A DNA stretch of 64,000 nucleotides from PXAP01 sp046483315 (GCA_046483315.1 JAWODJ010000040.1:9084-73083); one strand, 5' to 3'. Positions 26,481 to 35,949 are shown, counted from the first letter of the stretch. The notes: generated by a model not told the origin, from the sequence alone. Translations and numbers: made by a program.

Positions 26481-28019
26481 TTAACCTGCCCAGGATTCAC
26501 GGTCAAGGCTTCTGTACTGAATTGCCTCGGCCAGATGCATACTGTCAATGTCGGCGCTTTTATCCAGGTCGGCTATTGTACGTGCCAGTTTTAATATGCG
26601 GTCATAAGCCCTTGCGGATAATCCCAGCTTCTGCATGGCATTTTTCAGTAAAAGTTTTCCTGTGCTGTCAACTGAGCAGTGTTTGCGGAGCATTGCGGGA
26701 CTCATCTGTGCATTGCAGTGAACATTCGGACTGTCTCTGAATCGCTTTTCCTGGATATACCTGGCATTTGAAACCCGTTCCCTTACTGCTGAAGATGTTT
26801 CTGTATTTCTGTTATCGGATAATTTCTCAAATGGCACAGGCACCACCTCGATATGGATATCTATCCGGTCAAGAAGAGGGCCGGATATGCGGTTAAGATA
26901 TTTTTGCACCACCCCGGGAGGGCAGATACAATCTTTTTCCGGGTGATTGTAAAACCCGCACGGACAGGGATTCATGGAGGCAACCAGCATAAACCCGGCA
27001 GGATAACGTACTGAATATTTGGCTCGTGAGATATCAATTTCCCTGTCCTCCAGGGGTTGCCTCATCACTTCAAGTACGGATCGCTGGTATTCAGGCAACT
27101 CATCAAGAAACAGCACCCCGTTATGTGCAAGAGAGACCTCCCCCGGTTGCGGAAGTCCGCCTCCGCCAACCATGGCAACCGAGCTTATGGTGCTGTGGGG
27201 TGAGCGAAAGGGACGGTGTGTCATCAGTGAATGCCTGTTGCCTGTCCTGCCGGCAACAGAATGGATCTTCGTTGTTTCAAGCGACTCCTTCAGGGTAAAG
27301 GAGGGGAGTATTGACGGGAGCCGTCGTGCCAGCATGGTTTTGCCCGATCCTGCACTGCCAATCATCAAAACATTGTGGCTGCCGGCTGCCGCAATCTCAA
27401 GTGCCCTTTTTACATTTTCCTGGCCCTTTACATCGCCAAAGTCAACATCATATTCATTCTCCTTATTGCGAAATTCCTCCCTCGCATCAACCATTACACG
27501 TTTCAGATTAACCTTCTCACTGAAAAAACCGGCGACTTCAGAGAGATGGCCTGCTCCGTACACCTCGAGCCCTTTTACAATAGCTGCTTCACGGGCATTC
27601 TGCTCAGGGAGGATAAAACCCCTGAAACCGGCTTCAAGAGCTTTTATTGCAATTGGCAGGGCGCCCTTTACGGGCCGCAGACTGCCGTCGAGCGATAGCT
27701 CGCCCATAATCAAATAATTGCTGACCTGTTCAGAAGGGATCTGTGCGGATGCCGCAAGTATTCCAACTGCCAGCGTGAGATCATAGGCAGAACCCTCCTT
27801 GCGTATGTCGGCAGGCGCCATATTGATTACTATCCTGCGGCCCGGCATTCTGAATCCTATATTGTCCAGAGCCGTGGCAATACGCTGCTGGCTCTCCTTT
27901 ACCGCATTATCGGGCAGGCCGACCATAAAAAAATTAACCCCTTTTGTTATACTTACCTCAACGGTAATGATAATAGCATCAATACCGAGAAGGGCAGAGC
28001 CAAAAGTTTTCACCAGCAT
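26481..28019 (-). CDS. comM: YifB/ComM-family AAA+ ATPase (Mg-chelatase-like)
   Basis: A 512-residue protein with an N-terminal Lon-protease-like (ChlI) domain (VGLPDNAVKESQQRI, NMAPADIRKEGSAYDL). An AAA+ domain follows with Walker A GSAGSGKTML, Walker B GVLFLDELPEYQ and the RSPHSTISSVAMVGGG segment. A zinc-like cysteine cluster (NPCPCGFYNHPEKDCICPP) and the C-terminal Mg_chelatase_C domain (LSARAYDRILKLARTIADL) complete it. ComM homologues are branch-migration helicases that help integrate DNA during natural transformation. Whether this organism is competent is not shown here. Confidence 0.93.
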   Translation of the reverse strand: MLVKTFGSALLGIDAIIITVEVSITKGVNFFMVGLPDNAVKESQQRIATALDNIGFRMPGRRIVINMAPADIRKEGSAYDLTLAVGILAASAQIPSEQVSNYLIMGELSLDGSLRPVKGALPIAIKALEAGFRGFILPEQNAREAAIVKGLEVYGAGHLSEVAGFFSEKVNLKRVMVDAREEFRNKENEYDVDFGDVKGQENVKRALEIAAAGSHNVLMIGSAGSGKTMLARRLPSILPSFTLKESLETTKIHSVAGRTGNRHSLMTHRPFRSPHSTISSVAMVGGGGLPQPGEVSLAHNGVLFLDELPEYQRSVLEVMRQPLEDREIDISRAKYSVRYPAGFMLVASMNPCPCGFYNHPEKDCICPPGVVQKYLNRISGPLLDRIDIHIEVVPVPFEKLSDNRNTETSSAVRERVSNARYIQEKRFRDSPNVHCNAQMSPAMLRKHCSVDSTGKLLLKNAMQKLGLSARAYDRILKLARTIADLDKSADIDSMHLAEAIQYRSLDRESWAG

Positions 28020-28057
28020 GCTTTACAACTAGTTAGGAGTATTCAAGCAATTGCTTT

Positions 28058-28759
28058 TCAGTACCTGACACAGCGAACCGAAAAGCCGAAAGATATATCA
28101 TTAACCGACCTGTATATTCCTCCTTCATTCAGGCTTACACCCCTTCTCCAGGCATGGTTATCTTCCTCAACCGTTGATGTCCAGAAATATCCTGTGGTGC
28201 CGATCTGATTAAATGTCCCGGTAACAAACCTGTTGCCTCCCCTTAATGCCTCAAACCCGCTTTCGCCGGCGGGCTGCAAGGCTCTTCCCTGATCAATTCC
28301 GCGCCACAGGCGTTCATTGGCATCTTCGCGACTCATGCCGAGATACAACTCAAGGATTTTCCATTCGCTGTCCGACGGAATATGCCATCCCGCCGGACAT
28401 ATTCCCGGGGAACTCTCCTGTGTTTCGTACTGCATTGCCTCATCCCACTGGTATAAACCTCCGTACTGATCGCAAAGTACGGGATTATTATCATAACAAT
28501 ACTTCTCAATGACCCCGTTATCTTCCTGGTCAAGGCTTCCGTCAATCATTTCTCCCCTGTTGATATTGTCAGCGAGCCATACCTGGTCTCCAAGCTGAAG
28601 AGTACGATATACCGTTCCGTCGACTGTATCAACCCATGTTCCGTAAAGGTCGGGTTCCTCATCTTCAACCTCTTTCCTGCAGCCTGTTCCCTGCAGGAGA
28701 AGTATTATCCATACCACCCCGCTTAACAACCATAAAAATGCGGCAACACGCTTCATCAC
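28058..28759 (-). CDS. FISUMP-domain lipoprotein
   Basis: A 233-residue predicted lipoprotein: the hydrophobic segment ends LLLQGTGC. It carries the Fibrobacter succinogenes major paralogous domain, seen as WLADNINRGEMIDGS, CDQYGGLYQWDEAMQY, GICPAGWHIPSDSEWKILE, GTTGYFWTSTVEEDNHAWRR and SFGFSVRCVRY. The domain is common in surface proteins of gut and environmental Bacteroidota/Fibrobacterota and has a C-type-lectin-like fold. No enzymatic function is known to me. It stands alone between comM and gmhA. Confidence 0.85.
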   Translation of the reverse strand: MMKRVAAFLWLLSGVVWIILLLQGTGCRKEVEDEEPDLYGTWVDTVDGTVYRTLQLGDQVWLADNINRGEMIDGSLDQEDNGVIEKYCYDNNPVLCDQYGGLYQWDEAMQYETQESSPGICPAGWHIPSDSEWKILELYLGMSREDANERLWRGIDQGRALQPAGESGFEALRGGNRFVTGTFNQIGTTGYFWTSTVEEDNHAWRRGVSLNEGGIYRSVNDISFGFSVRCVRY

Positions 28760-28922
28760 TAATCCGGTTAGGTAAAAATTATCATATTTAAAAAAATGTA
28801 AGATGCCAATATAGATGTCTGCCTCCGATCAAACAAACCGATGTCAGTTATTCCGGCTTCTACCGTCATGTATTATGTCTGCTGAACAGGCAGCAGTGAC
28901 AGGATGCGCTTCCCCAATTAAG

Positions 28923-29504
28923 TTACAATTTTTTTTCAATATATTTTACCAGCGCATGAATAATTTTAATGTGAATCTCCTGTATCCTGTCAGGGTATGG
29001 TGAGGCTGGAGCCCTGAGCTCTATATCACAGTGCCCGGCAAGCTCTCCTTCTTCACCGCCAGTGAGCGCAACCACCTTTATACCCATCATGCATGCTGTT
29101 TCGGCGGCTTTGATCACATTGGCAGAATTACCGCTTGTACTTATTGCCAGCAGCACGTCTCCTTTTCTTCCCAGTCCCTCAACAAAACGTGAAAAGATTT
29201 GCTCGTAACCATAATCATTAGCCGTACAGGTTATATGTGAAGGATCGCTGACAGCAACAGCCGGGACAGGCCCGCGGTTTTCCCTGAAGCGTCCGGTAAG
29301 CTCTTCAGCAAAATGCATGGCATCGCACATCGAGCCTCCATTGCCACAGGTTATAATTTTCCCCCCGGCTGATACTGACTTAACCATCAATTCACCTGCG
29401 GCTGCAATCCTTTCAAAATTTTTTTCGCCTGAAAGATATTCATCCAGTAACCTTCTTGCATCTTCAAAATCATGTTTAATCTCATCCATAAAAATCTCAG
29501 CCAT
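28923..29504 (-). CDS. gmhA: Phosphoheptose isomerase (SIS domain)
   Basis: Converts sedoheptulose-7-phosphate to D-glycero-D-manno-heptose-7-phosphate for LPS-core heptose. The 193 residues form a single SIS domain: ITCGNGGSMCDAMHFAEELT binds the sugar phosphate, ISTSGNSANVIKAAETA is the second phosphate loop, and EIHIKIIHALVKYIE carries the C-terminal His/Glu. The extent and motifs fit GmhA rather than other SIS proteins. It diverges from the small protein-mutL operon. Confidence 0.92.
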   Translation of the reverse strand: MAEIFMDEIKHDFEDARRLLDEYLSGEKNFERIAAAGELMVKSVSAGGKIITCGNGGSMCDAMHFAEELTGRFRENRGPVPAVAVSDPSHITCTANDYGYEQIFSRFVEGLGRKGDVLLAISTSGNSANVIKAAETACMMGIKVVALTGGEEGELAGHCDIELRAPASPYPDRIQEIHIKIIHALVKYIEKKL

Positions 29505-29541
29505 GTTTAAAACAAAATATCTGCCGCCTAAAAGGCGGAAC

Positions 29542-29549
29542 CAAAGTTA
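29542..29549 (-). promoter_or_regulatory. Bacteroidota -7 element for gmhA
   Basis: The minus strand reads TAACTTTG, an exact TAnnTTTG match, 38 bp before the gmhA ATG. A TTG at 29573-29575 could be the -33 part. The expected start lies in a small hairpin (CCGCCTAAAAGGCGG, 29524-29538). Confidence 0.55.
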
Positions 29550-29694
29550 AAAATAATACTTTTTACTCTAAACAACCATTGCATGTCCGAAAATAAACAT
29601 CACTAATCCCCTGCGCAACACTGCTGCTACCCTGCAGGGGCATGTCATGAAAGAGTTTACAACCTTCATCTTTAAAAAAACAGTAAATTTCATT

Positions 29695-29702
29695 TAACTT
29701 TG
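29695..29702 (+). promoter_or_regulatory. Bacteroidota -7 element for the mutL-rhomboid operon
   Basis: TAACTTTG matches TAnnTTTG exactly. It lies 15 bp before the ATG of the 103-residue gene, so the mRNA leader would be only about 8-10 nt. Confidence 0.55.
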
Positions 29703-29716
29703 CAAAAAACAGAGCC

Positions 29717-30028
29717 ATGTTAGGAAGATTTTTCAAGTTACCTAAAACAAAACAGTTTTATTACCAGCCCCGTTATTATGACGAGAGAAAAGAGGCGCTT
29801 GACAAGCGGGTAGCCCAAATAAAAGCCGAAATGGGAATAACCGGTGAAAAACCCGGCGAAAACAATTATTTCAGGGGGAGCTACCAAACTCATATTAAAG
29901 GTCAGATGAAGAGTCAATTGAAAAGCTATTTCAAGCAGACGCGCAAGCAAAGGCAGAGATCCAACATCAGACTGCTGGTCATACTTCTTATACTGCTTGC
30001 TTTGACCTGGTATATTATCTATTACTAA
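29717..30028 (+). CDS. Small basic protein with C-terminal membrane anchor
   Basis: A 103-residue protein of unknown function. The N-terminal 75 residues are soluble and very basic, with many Tyr, Lys and Gln (FYYQPRYYDERKEALDKRV, then MKSQLKSYFKQTRKQRQ). One hydrophobic helix (RLLVILLILLALTWYIIYY) ends the chain, giving a tail-anchored topology. The ORF follows a good -7 element and is 18 bp upstream of mutL, so it heads that operon. I recall similar small proteins beside mutL in other Bacteroidales, which supports reality but not function. Confidence 0.75.
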   Translation: MLGRFFKLPKTKQFYYQPRYYDERKEALDKRVAQIKAEMGITGEKPGENNYFRGSYQTHIKGQMKSQLKSYFKQTRKQRQRSNIRLLVILLILLALTWYIIYY

Positions 30029-30046
30029 TACCGTCAAAACACCAGG

Positions 30047-31897
30047 ATGTCAGATATCATACAGTTGCTTCCGGATTCAGTTGCCAATCAGATTGCTGCA
30101 GGAGAGGTTATTCAAAGACCTGCATCTGTTGTCAAGGAGCTTACCGAAAATTCCGTTGACGCAGGCAGCACCTCTATAAGGATAATAGTGAGAGAAGCAG
30201 GAAAGAACCTCGTGCAGGTTATTGATAACGGTTCCGGCATGAGTGAGACTGACGCCCGGCTTTCATTTGAAAGGCATGCCACCTCAAAGATAAGGACCGC
30301 TGATGATCTCTTTGCCATTAAAACGATGGGTTTCAGGGGAGAGGCCCTTTCATCGGTTGCCGCCATAGCTGAAATAGAGATGCAAACCAGGCGCCGTGAA
30401 GACGAGACAGGAACCCTTGTTGAAATAAAAGGGGCAAGGTTTGTGAGGCAGGAACCTGTTGCCTGCCGTGCTGGCTGCACCCTGAGTATAAAAAACCTGT
30501 TTTTCAATGTTCCGGCACGCCGGAAATTCCTCAAGAAAAATTCAACGGAACTCAGGCATATAATTAATGAATTCCAGCGCATAGCACTGGCTCACCCGGA
30601 AATTGAATTTTCTCTCCAGCATGGCAGTACAGAAATCCTTCACCTCCCACCGTCTCATATCAGGCAACGGATAATGCACGTTTTCGGCAGGAATATTAAC
30701 CAGCAGCTTGTAGAAATCAAAACCCGGACTAGCCTTGTGGATATTACCGGCTTCATCGCCAAGCCCGGATACGCAAAAAAATCGCCTGGTGAGCAGTTCT
30801 TTTTTACAAATAAACGCTTCATGCGGCATCCTTACTTCCATAAAGCCGTATGCCAGGCTTATGACAAGATCCTGCCTCCTGATACCCTGCCCTCCTATTT
30901 TATTTATTTTGATGCAGACCCTGAATCGGTCGATGTTAACATCCACCCAACCAAGACAGAGATAAAATTTGAAAATGAGCAGGCCATATGGCAGATCCTG
31001 ATGGCATCAATAAGGGAAGCCCTCGGAAAATTCAACCTTGTGCCATCAATAGATTTTAACACTGACGGTATGATGGAAATACCCGTTAAACGGCATGACA
31101 AAGACCCTGTACCACCGGAAATAACTGTTAATCCGGGCTATAACCCCTTTGAACAGGAATCGGGATCAGCTGCATATAAAGCGGGGCTCGGGGCCGGCAA
31201 AAGCAGATACGGCAATTGGGAGGAGCTTTATAAGAATTTCGAATCGGATAAAAGTCCCGGCAATGAACAACAAGCAGAAAAAGCCGTGCCCGGTCAGGAC
31301 AGGACAGATGAAGAGTTTACAACAGGCAGCACTCCCGCACTTCTGCAACTGAAAAACAGGTATATCCTTTCCCCGGTGAAATCAGGATTTATGATTATAG
31401 ACCAGAAAAGGGCCCATGAGCGTATTCTTTATGAAAAATTCATGAAAACCATACGGTCAGGCTCTATTGTTGCACAGCAGCAGTTATATCCTGTTAATAT
31501 TGAATTCAGTCCATCCGATTACCTTCTTATAAAGGAACTTTCTGCCAGGCTGGCTGACTTTGGTTTTGATATCAGGGATTTCGGGCCACGCAGCATATTG
31601 ATATCAGGATGCCCCGCAGATATGGGACATGCCGATCCTTCCTCAATAATAGAAAACCTGCTTTCGGAATATAAGACTGCAGGTTCTGAATTCAAAGAGA
31701 GCCCGCGCGAAAAAATAGCCCGTAACCTTGCCAGGTCTTCTGCCATAAATTACGGAAAACATTTGTCCAGGGAAGAGATGCATGAAATTATTGACAGACT
31801 TTTTGCCTGTGAAATGCCCAACTATTCCCCCGATGGCAAAACCGTCATTGTAATTATTAATAATAATGAAATAGACAATAAATTCAGGGAGTCATAG
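30047..31897 (+). CDS. mutL: DNA mismatch repair protein MutL
   Basis: A 616-residue GHKL ATPase that links MutS to downstream repair. N-terminal motifs are intact: AAGEVIQRPASVVKEL with the catalytic Glu, VIDNGSGM, FERHATSKI, TMGFRGEALSSV and FFNVPARRKF. The C-terminal dimerisation domain starts near residue 430. At the site of the MutL endonuclease motif DQHAxxExxxxE the protein reads DQKRAHERILYE (D452-E463): the spacing and acidic residues are kept, but His is Lys. The usual C-terminal CPHGRP is SPDGKT. Nicking activity is therefore doubtful. The operon continues into two rhomboid genes. Confidence 0.95.
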   Translation: MSDIIQLLPDSVANQIAAGEVIQRPASVVKELTENSVDAGSTSIRIIVREAGKNLVQVIDNGSGMSETDARLSFERHATSKIRTADDLFAIKTMGFRGEALSSVAAIAEIEMQTRRREDETGTLVEIKGARFVRQEPVACRAGCTLSIKNLFFNVPARRKFLKKNSTELRHIINEFQRIALAHPEIEFSLQHGSTEILHLPPSHIRQRIMHVFGRNINQQLVEIKTRTSLVDITGFIAKPGYAKKSPGEQFFFTNKRFMRHPYFHKAVCQAYDKILPPDTLPSYFIYFDADPESVDVNIHPTKTEIKFENEQAIWQILMASIREALGKFNLVPSIDFNTDGMMEIPVKRHDKDPVPPEITVNPGYNPFEQESGSAAYKAGLGAGKSRYGNWEELYKNFESDKSPGNEQQAEKAVPGQDRTDEEFTTGSTPALLQLKNRYILSPVKSGFMIIDQKRAHERILYEKFMKTIRSGSIVAQQQLYPVNIEFSPSDYLLIKELSARLADFGFDIRDFGPRSILISGCPADMGHADPSSIIENLLSEYKTAGSEFKESPREKIARNLARSSAINYGKHLSREEMHEIIDRLFACEMPNYSPDGKTVIVIINNNEIDNKFRES

Positions 31898-32046
31898 TCA
31901 GGCAGGATTTGAAATTATCCCGAATTAAAAAGAAAACGGCTGTTTCTAATATGCATTTACTACTTTTACAGGCTGGTGCAAAAAGCCACATATTAAACAT
32001 AAAACGCCCCGCCGTGTTTAAAATATATACATAAAAGATATTACCC

Positions 32047-32859
32047 ATGATTGCAGGAAGATTTGGAGGCATTCCACTGGTAGTTAAAAATCTGCTGATT
32101 ATAAATGTACTTATGCTGTTTGCAGATTTTGTCCTTAGCAGCAGTTTCAACATTCAGCTTACCCGGGTACTGGGACTCTATTATTTTGAGTCAGAATATT
32201 TCCAGCCTTACCAGTTTATCACCCATATGTTCATGCACGGGGGACTGGCGCATCTTTTTTTCAACATGTTTGCATTGTGGATGTTTGGAAGGGTACTCGA
32301 ATCAGTATGGGGCAGCCGGCGTTTTCTAATATATTATTTTGTAACCGGACTTGGTGCAGCAGCTTTGCATATTTTCGTCAACTACCTTGAAATATCTTCT
32401 ATGGTCAGCGCGGCCAAGGCTTTTTACAACACCCCAACTCCCGATCTGTTTTCTGCATTCATAAGCGACTATATCTCTAATCCCAACAGGCAGGTGTTTG
32501 ATTTTATCACAACCTGGTCGTACGAGCCTGAAAACCAGGCTTACATAACCCAGGCCATAACCATGGTTCAGAACAGTGTCCAGTTCAAGATGAATATCCC
32601 CACAGTGGGAGCTTCAGGTGCCGTATTCGGAGTTCTGCTCGCTTTCGGGATGTTATTTCCAAACACAAGACTTATGCTTCTTTTCCCTCCCATCCCCATA
32701 AAAGCCAAATATTTTGTGATAGCTTACGGTTGTATTGAATTGTATCTCGGACTGACTCAGCCCGGGAGCAATATTGCACATTTTGCCCATCTGGGCGGAA
32801 TGTTGTTTGGGTTTATCCTAATTAAATACTGGCAGAAAAATACAAGAAAATTTTACTGA
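32047..32859 (+). CDS. Rhomboid-family intramembrane serine protease, first copy
   Basis: A 270-residue six-helix membrane protease. The catalytic dyad is visible: Ser190 in VGASGAVFG and His248 in HFAHLGGMLFG. The HMFMHGGLAHLFFNMFALW motif of helix 2/L1 is complete. A loop of roughly 60 residues between helices 3 and 4 (about 115-180, NTPTPDLFSAFISDYISNP onward) is longer than in GlpG-type enzymes and may shape substrate access. It lies 149 bp after mutL and 109 bp before a second rhomboid gene. Confidence 0.93.
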   Translation: MIAGRFGGIPLVVKNLLIINVLMLFADFVLSSSFNIQLTRVLGLYYFESEYFQPYQFITHMFMHGGLAHLFFNMFALWMFGRVLESVWGSRRFLIYYFVTGLGAAALHIFVNYLEISSMVSAAKAFYNTPTPDLFSAFISDYISNPNRQVFDFITTWSYEPENQAYITQAITMVQNSVQFKMNIPTVGASGAVFGVLLAFGMLFPNTRLMLLFPPIPIKAKYFVIAYGCIELYLGLTQPGSNIAHFAHLGGMLFGFILIKYWQKNTRKFY

Positions 32860-32968
32860 AAAACGTTTTTGTGAAGAAAGCCAACAAAGCATACGGAATC
32901 GGTACCGTACAATAATAGAGGTAATCGGTTATCCTGAAAGATAAGCAGGAGCCCCATAAAATAAAAGC

Positions 32969-33856
32969 ATGTCGGTAATAGATGAAATAAAAGAATCCTT
33001 TAAAAAAGGCAGCATGTTAACCAGGCTGATATACATAAACCTGGCTGTATTTGTAATTATCAAGATTATCCAGGTCATATTCTTCCTTTTCAGCACAGGT
33101 CAGCCCGGCACTTTCCATCTGATTCACTGGCTTGCTGTTCCCGCAGGTTTTTCAGAACTTTTATCAAAGCCGTGGACCATTTTGACCTATATGTTCCTTC
33201 ATGACGGGTTCCTGCACATTCTTTTCAATATCCTATGGCTTTACTGGTTCGGGCGAATATTCCTTGAATACCTGGATGAAAAAAAACTTCTCGGGGTATA
33301 TCTGCTGGGCGGACTGGCGGGTGCGGCACTTTATATTCTGTCATTCAACCTCTTCCCGGCCTTTTCACAGGTTCTTCCTGTTTCACGTGCACTGGGAGCA
33401 TCAGCTGCAGTTCTTGCGGTGGTTATCTCAATTTCAGTTTATGTACCCAACTACACCCTTAACCTCATTTTTATCGGACCGGTTAAGCTTAAATACATAG
33501 CCGCCTTTATGATCTTGCTGGACATAATAAGCATTCAAGGCAATAACGCCGGGGGCCATATTGCCCACCTGGGGGGAGCAATGTTCGGATGGTTTTTCAT
33601 AAGACATTACAGGAAAGGCAGGGATATCACCAAAGGCATAAACGTGCTGGTTTACAAACTGGCTAAATGGTTTAAACCCGGAAAAAAACTAAAGGTTGAA
33701 TACCGCAAGCCTCAAAGCGACATTGAGTATAACAGGCAGAAAGCCCGCCGGCAGAAGCGCATAGATGATATTCTCGACAAGATATCCAAATCAGGATACG
33801 ACAGTCTCACGAAAGAAGAAAAAGAGATTCTTTTCAAGGTAAGCAACCGATCATGA
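32969..33856 (+). CDS. Rhomboid-family intramembrane protease, second copy with basic tail
   Basis: A 295-residue paralogue. The six-helix core includes MFLHDGFLHILFNILWLYW, LGASAAVLAVV with Ser145 in GASA instead of GASG, and HIAHLGGAMFG with the His. After the core (about residue 215) comes a cytoplasmic tail of about 80 residues rich in Lys and Arg (YNRQKARRQKRIDDILDKIS), ending in a helix seen in many Bacteroidota members (YDSLTKEEKEILFKVS). It is probably active, but the altered motif leaves some doubt. Its stop lies 1 bp before the next ATG. Confidence 0.9.
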   Translation: MSVIDEIKESFKKGSMLTRLIYINLAVFVIIKIIQVIFFLFSTGQPGTFHLIHWLAVPAGFSELLSKPWTILTYMFLHDGFLHILFNILWLYWFGRIFLEYLDEKKLLGVYLLGGLAGAALYILSFNLFPAFSQVLPVSRALGASAAVLAVVISISVYVPNYTLNLIFIGPVKLKYIAAFMILLDIISIQGNNAGGHIAHLGGAMFGWFFIRHYRKGRDITKGINVLVYKLAKWFKPGKKLKVEYRKPQSDIEYNRQKARRQKRIDDILDKISKSGYDSLTKEEKEILFKVSNRS

Positions 33857-33857
33857 A

Positions 33858-35045
33858 ATGTTTATGCTGAATAAACCGAAACGTGGCAGACAGGTTTCTT
33901 ACACCATGCTAAGCAGGATCAGGATTTTGCTTCATAATACCATTCTGCTGGTAAATATCACTTTTGTCATTTTGCTGCTGCTTTCATACCTCTCTGCCCG
34001 TACCAGTCCCCAAAACCTCTGGCTGCTTTCCTTTTTCGGACTGGCTTATCCCTTTCTCCTGGCAGTAAACACTGGTTTTGTAGTCTACTGGGCGGTAAAG
34101 CGAAAAATCCTTTTTCTATACTCCTTTATTGCTATAATAATCGGATATAGCCACCTTACAAACACTTTTCAGATCAGTTTCTCCCGTAAGCAACCAGACA
34201 GGCCCGACAACACATTCACATTTTTGTCATATAATGTAAGGCTTTTTAACCATTACAACTGGATTGACAATCATTATGTGAAAGACAGCATTTACGAATT
34301 CCTACTGAGTGAGGATCCTGATATTATTTGTATACAGGAATATTTTTACAATGAAGATGACGCCTTTAACAATTCAAGGAGTTTTAAGAGACTTCACGAA
34401 CGCAACAGCCATATTGCATTTTCCAGCTCAAACAACCGGGGCTTTAACTTCGGAATAGCAACTTTCAGCAGGTACCCCATAGTGAACAAAGAGGAAATAG
34501 AGTTTATAAACAGCAGTAATATAAGTATATATACTGACCTGGCAATAAACGAAGATACGGTAAGGGTATTTAACAGCCATCTGCAGTCAGTCCAGTTCAG
34601 CAGCGAAAATATAAACTTTCTCGACAACCTGGTAAAATATGATAACCGTGACAACATAGCCGGAATCAGGGATATAGTATCCAGGCTCAAACAGGCTTTT
34701 GTAAGGCGCTCACGACAGGTGGATATCATTGCCGGACATATACAGGAATCGCCATACCCGGTTATTGTTACCGGCGACTTCAATGACACCCCTGTCTCCT
34801 ATACCTACCGTAAACTGCGAAAGCAGAAGCTGGATGATGCCTTTGTGAGTTCAGGAAAAGGAATCGGCAATACCTATGTTGCAAAACTCCCCTTTTTCAG
34901 GATAGACTTTATCCTTCACAGCAGGGAACTGGAATCTTTCTATTTTGCAACTCCCAGGATTGAACTGTCTGACCATTACCCTCTCAGGTGTGAGTTTTCG
35001 TTTAAAAGAACGGCAGATTACCGAGGTCAACATTCCCCCCCGTAA
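33858..35045 (+). CDS. Membrane-anchored endonuclease/exonuclease/phosphatase-family protein
   Basis: A 395-residue protein with three N-terminal hydrophobic helices (about residues 20-100) followed by an EEP (DNase I-like) domain. The metal and catalytic motifs are complete: LSYNVRLFNHY, IICIQEYF, GIATFSRYPIV, NSHLQSV, VIVTGDFNDTPVSYTY, RIDFILHS and LSDHYPL. The domain should face the periplasm or cytoplasm depending on the helix count. The substrate (nucleic acid, phospholipid or other phosphoester) cannot be told. It ends the mutL-rhomboid run, and its last 44 bp overlap the convergent dehydratase gene. Confidence 0.88.
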   Translation: MFMLNKPKRGRQVSYTMLSRIRILLHNTILLVNITFVILLLLSYLSARTSPQNLWLLSFFGLAYPFLLAVNTGFVVYWAVKRKILFLYSFIAIIIGYSHLTNTFQISFSRKQPDRPDNTFTFLSYNVRLFNHYNWIDNHYVKDSIYEFLLSEDPDIICIQEYFYNEDDAFNNSRSFKRLHERNSHIAFSSSNNRGFNFGIATFSRYPIVNKEEIEFINSSNISIYTDLAINEDTVRVFNSHLQSVQFSSENINFLDNLVKYDNRDNIAGIRDIVSRLKQAFVRRSRQVDIIAGHIQESPYPVIVTGDFNDTPVSYTYRKLRKQKLDDAFVSSGKGIGNTYVAKLPFFRIDFILHSRELESFYFATPRIELSDHYPLRCEFSFKRTADYRGQHSPP

Positions 35046-35949
35046 GGATAATTCCCGTCCTTTTGCCTGAGAAAAATTTCCTGTTTTCAAGTATAACAGC
35101 CAACGGAACAGCAGAGGAAGGTTCAATTATTATTTTCATCCTTTCCCATATAAGCTTCATTGCCTGTATAATGCTCTCTTCCGTGGCACAAAAAATATAA
35201 TCAACATTATCGCTGATAATCCTGAAGGTAAGCGGGCCAAGAGCAGTAAGCAGTCCGTCAGCCACTGTGTTGGGCTTCAGAGGAGGCTGAAGAATACCGG
35301 TTTTGAATGAACGGAAGGCGTCGTCGGCATTTTTTGGTTCGGCGGCTATCACCTTGGTTCCGGATTGCATATATTTAACAGCAATGGAAGTACCACTCAG
35401 CAAGCCCCCGCCACCTACAGGCACCATTACGATATCAAGCTTCCCGCAATCTTCAAGAAGCTCTTTTGAAGCAGTTGCCTGGCCGCTGATAACATTAAAA
35501 TTATTGTACGGATGAATAAACGTTGCACCTGTCTTATTCACGACCTTATCAAGGGTGCTTTCCCTTGCCTCAAGAGTGGATGCACAGAAAGTGATTTCTG
35601 CGCCATATGATGATACAGCCTCTCTTTTAATAGCGGGAGCCGACTTTGGCATTACTATATATGCCTTTATTCCCCTTGTGCGGGCTGCCAGTGCCAGAGC
35701 TGCAGCATGATTGCCAGAAGAGTGTGTCGCCACCCCTTTTTCAGCGGAAGCTTTATCGAGGGAAAGAACTGCATTTGTGGCTCCCCTGAACTTAAATGCA
35801 CCTACCTTCTGAAAATTTTCACACTTGAAAAAAATCTCACTGCCGGTGATACTGTTAATTGCCCGGCAGGTCAGTACGGGGGTTCGATGCACCCAACTGC
35901 TTATTCTTGCATGTGCATCAGAAACATCTTTCCATTGTGGTGTTTCCAT
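35002..35949 (-). CDS. PLP-dependent threonine/serine dehydratase (or serine racemase)
   Basis: A fold-type II PLP enzyme of 315 residues that deaminates L-threonine or L-serine to 2-oxo acids, or racemises serine. KCENFQKVGAFKFRGATNAV contains the Schiff-base Lys. SSGNHAAALALAA is the substrate loop, VPVGGGGLLSGTSIAVK the phosphate cradle, and ILTGGNVDLGNLPF the C-terminal pyridine-binding segment. No ACT regulatory domain is present, so it is not the feedback-regulated biosynthetic IlvA. It overlaps the EEP gene at the 3' end. Confidence 0.88.
   Translation of the reverse strand: METPQWKDVSDAHARISSWVHRTPVLTCRAINSITGSEIFFKCENFQKVGAFKFRGATNAVLSLDKASAEKGVATHSSGNHAAALALAARTRGIKAYIVMPKSAPAIKREAVSSYGAEITFCASTLEARESTLDKVVNKTGATFIHPYNNFNVISGQATASKELLEDCGKLDIVMVPVGGGGLLSGTSIAVKYMQSGTKVIAAEPKNADDAFRSFKTGILQPPLKPNTVADGLLTALGPLTFRIISDNVDYIFCATEESIIQAMKLIWERMKIIIEPSSAVPLAVILENRKFFSGKRTGIILTGGNVDLGNLPFF

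Noticed and set aside
27019..27717. Plus-strand 232-codon Ser/Pro-rich frame
   Set aside because: Antisense shadow of comM.
28760..28922. Plus-strand small frame in the FISUMP/gmhA gap
   Set aside because: The frame runs into gmhA antisense and has no start signal or family.
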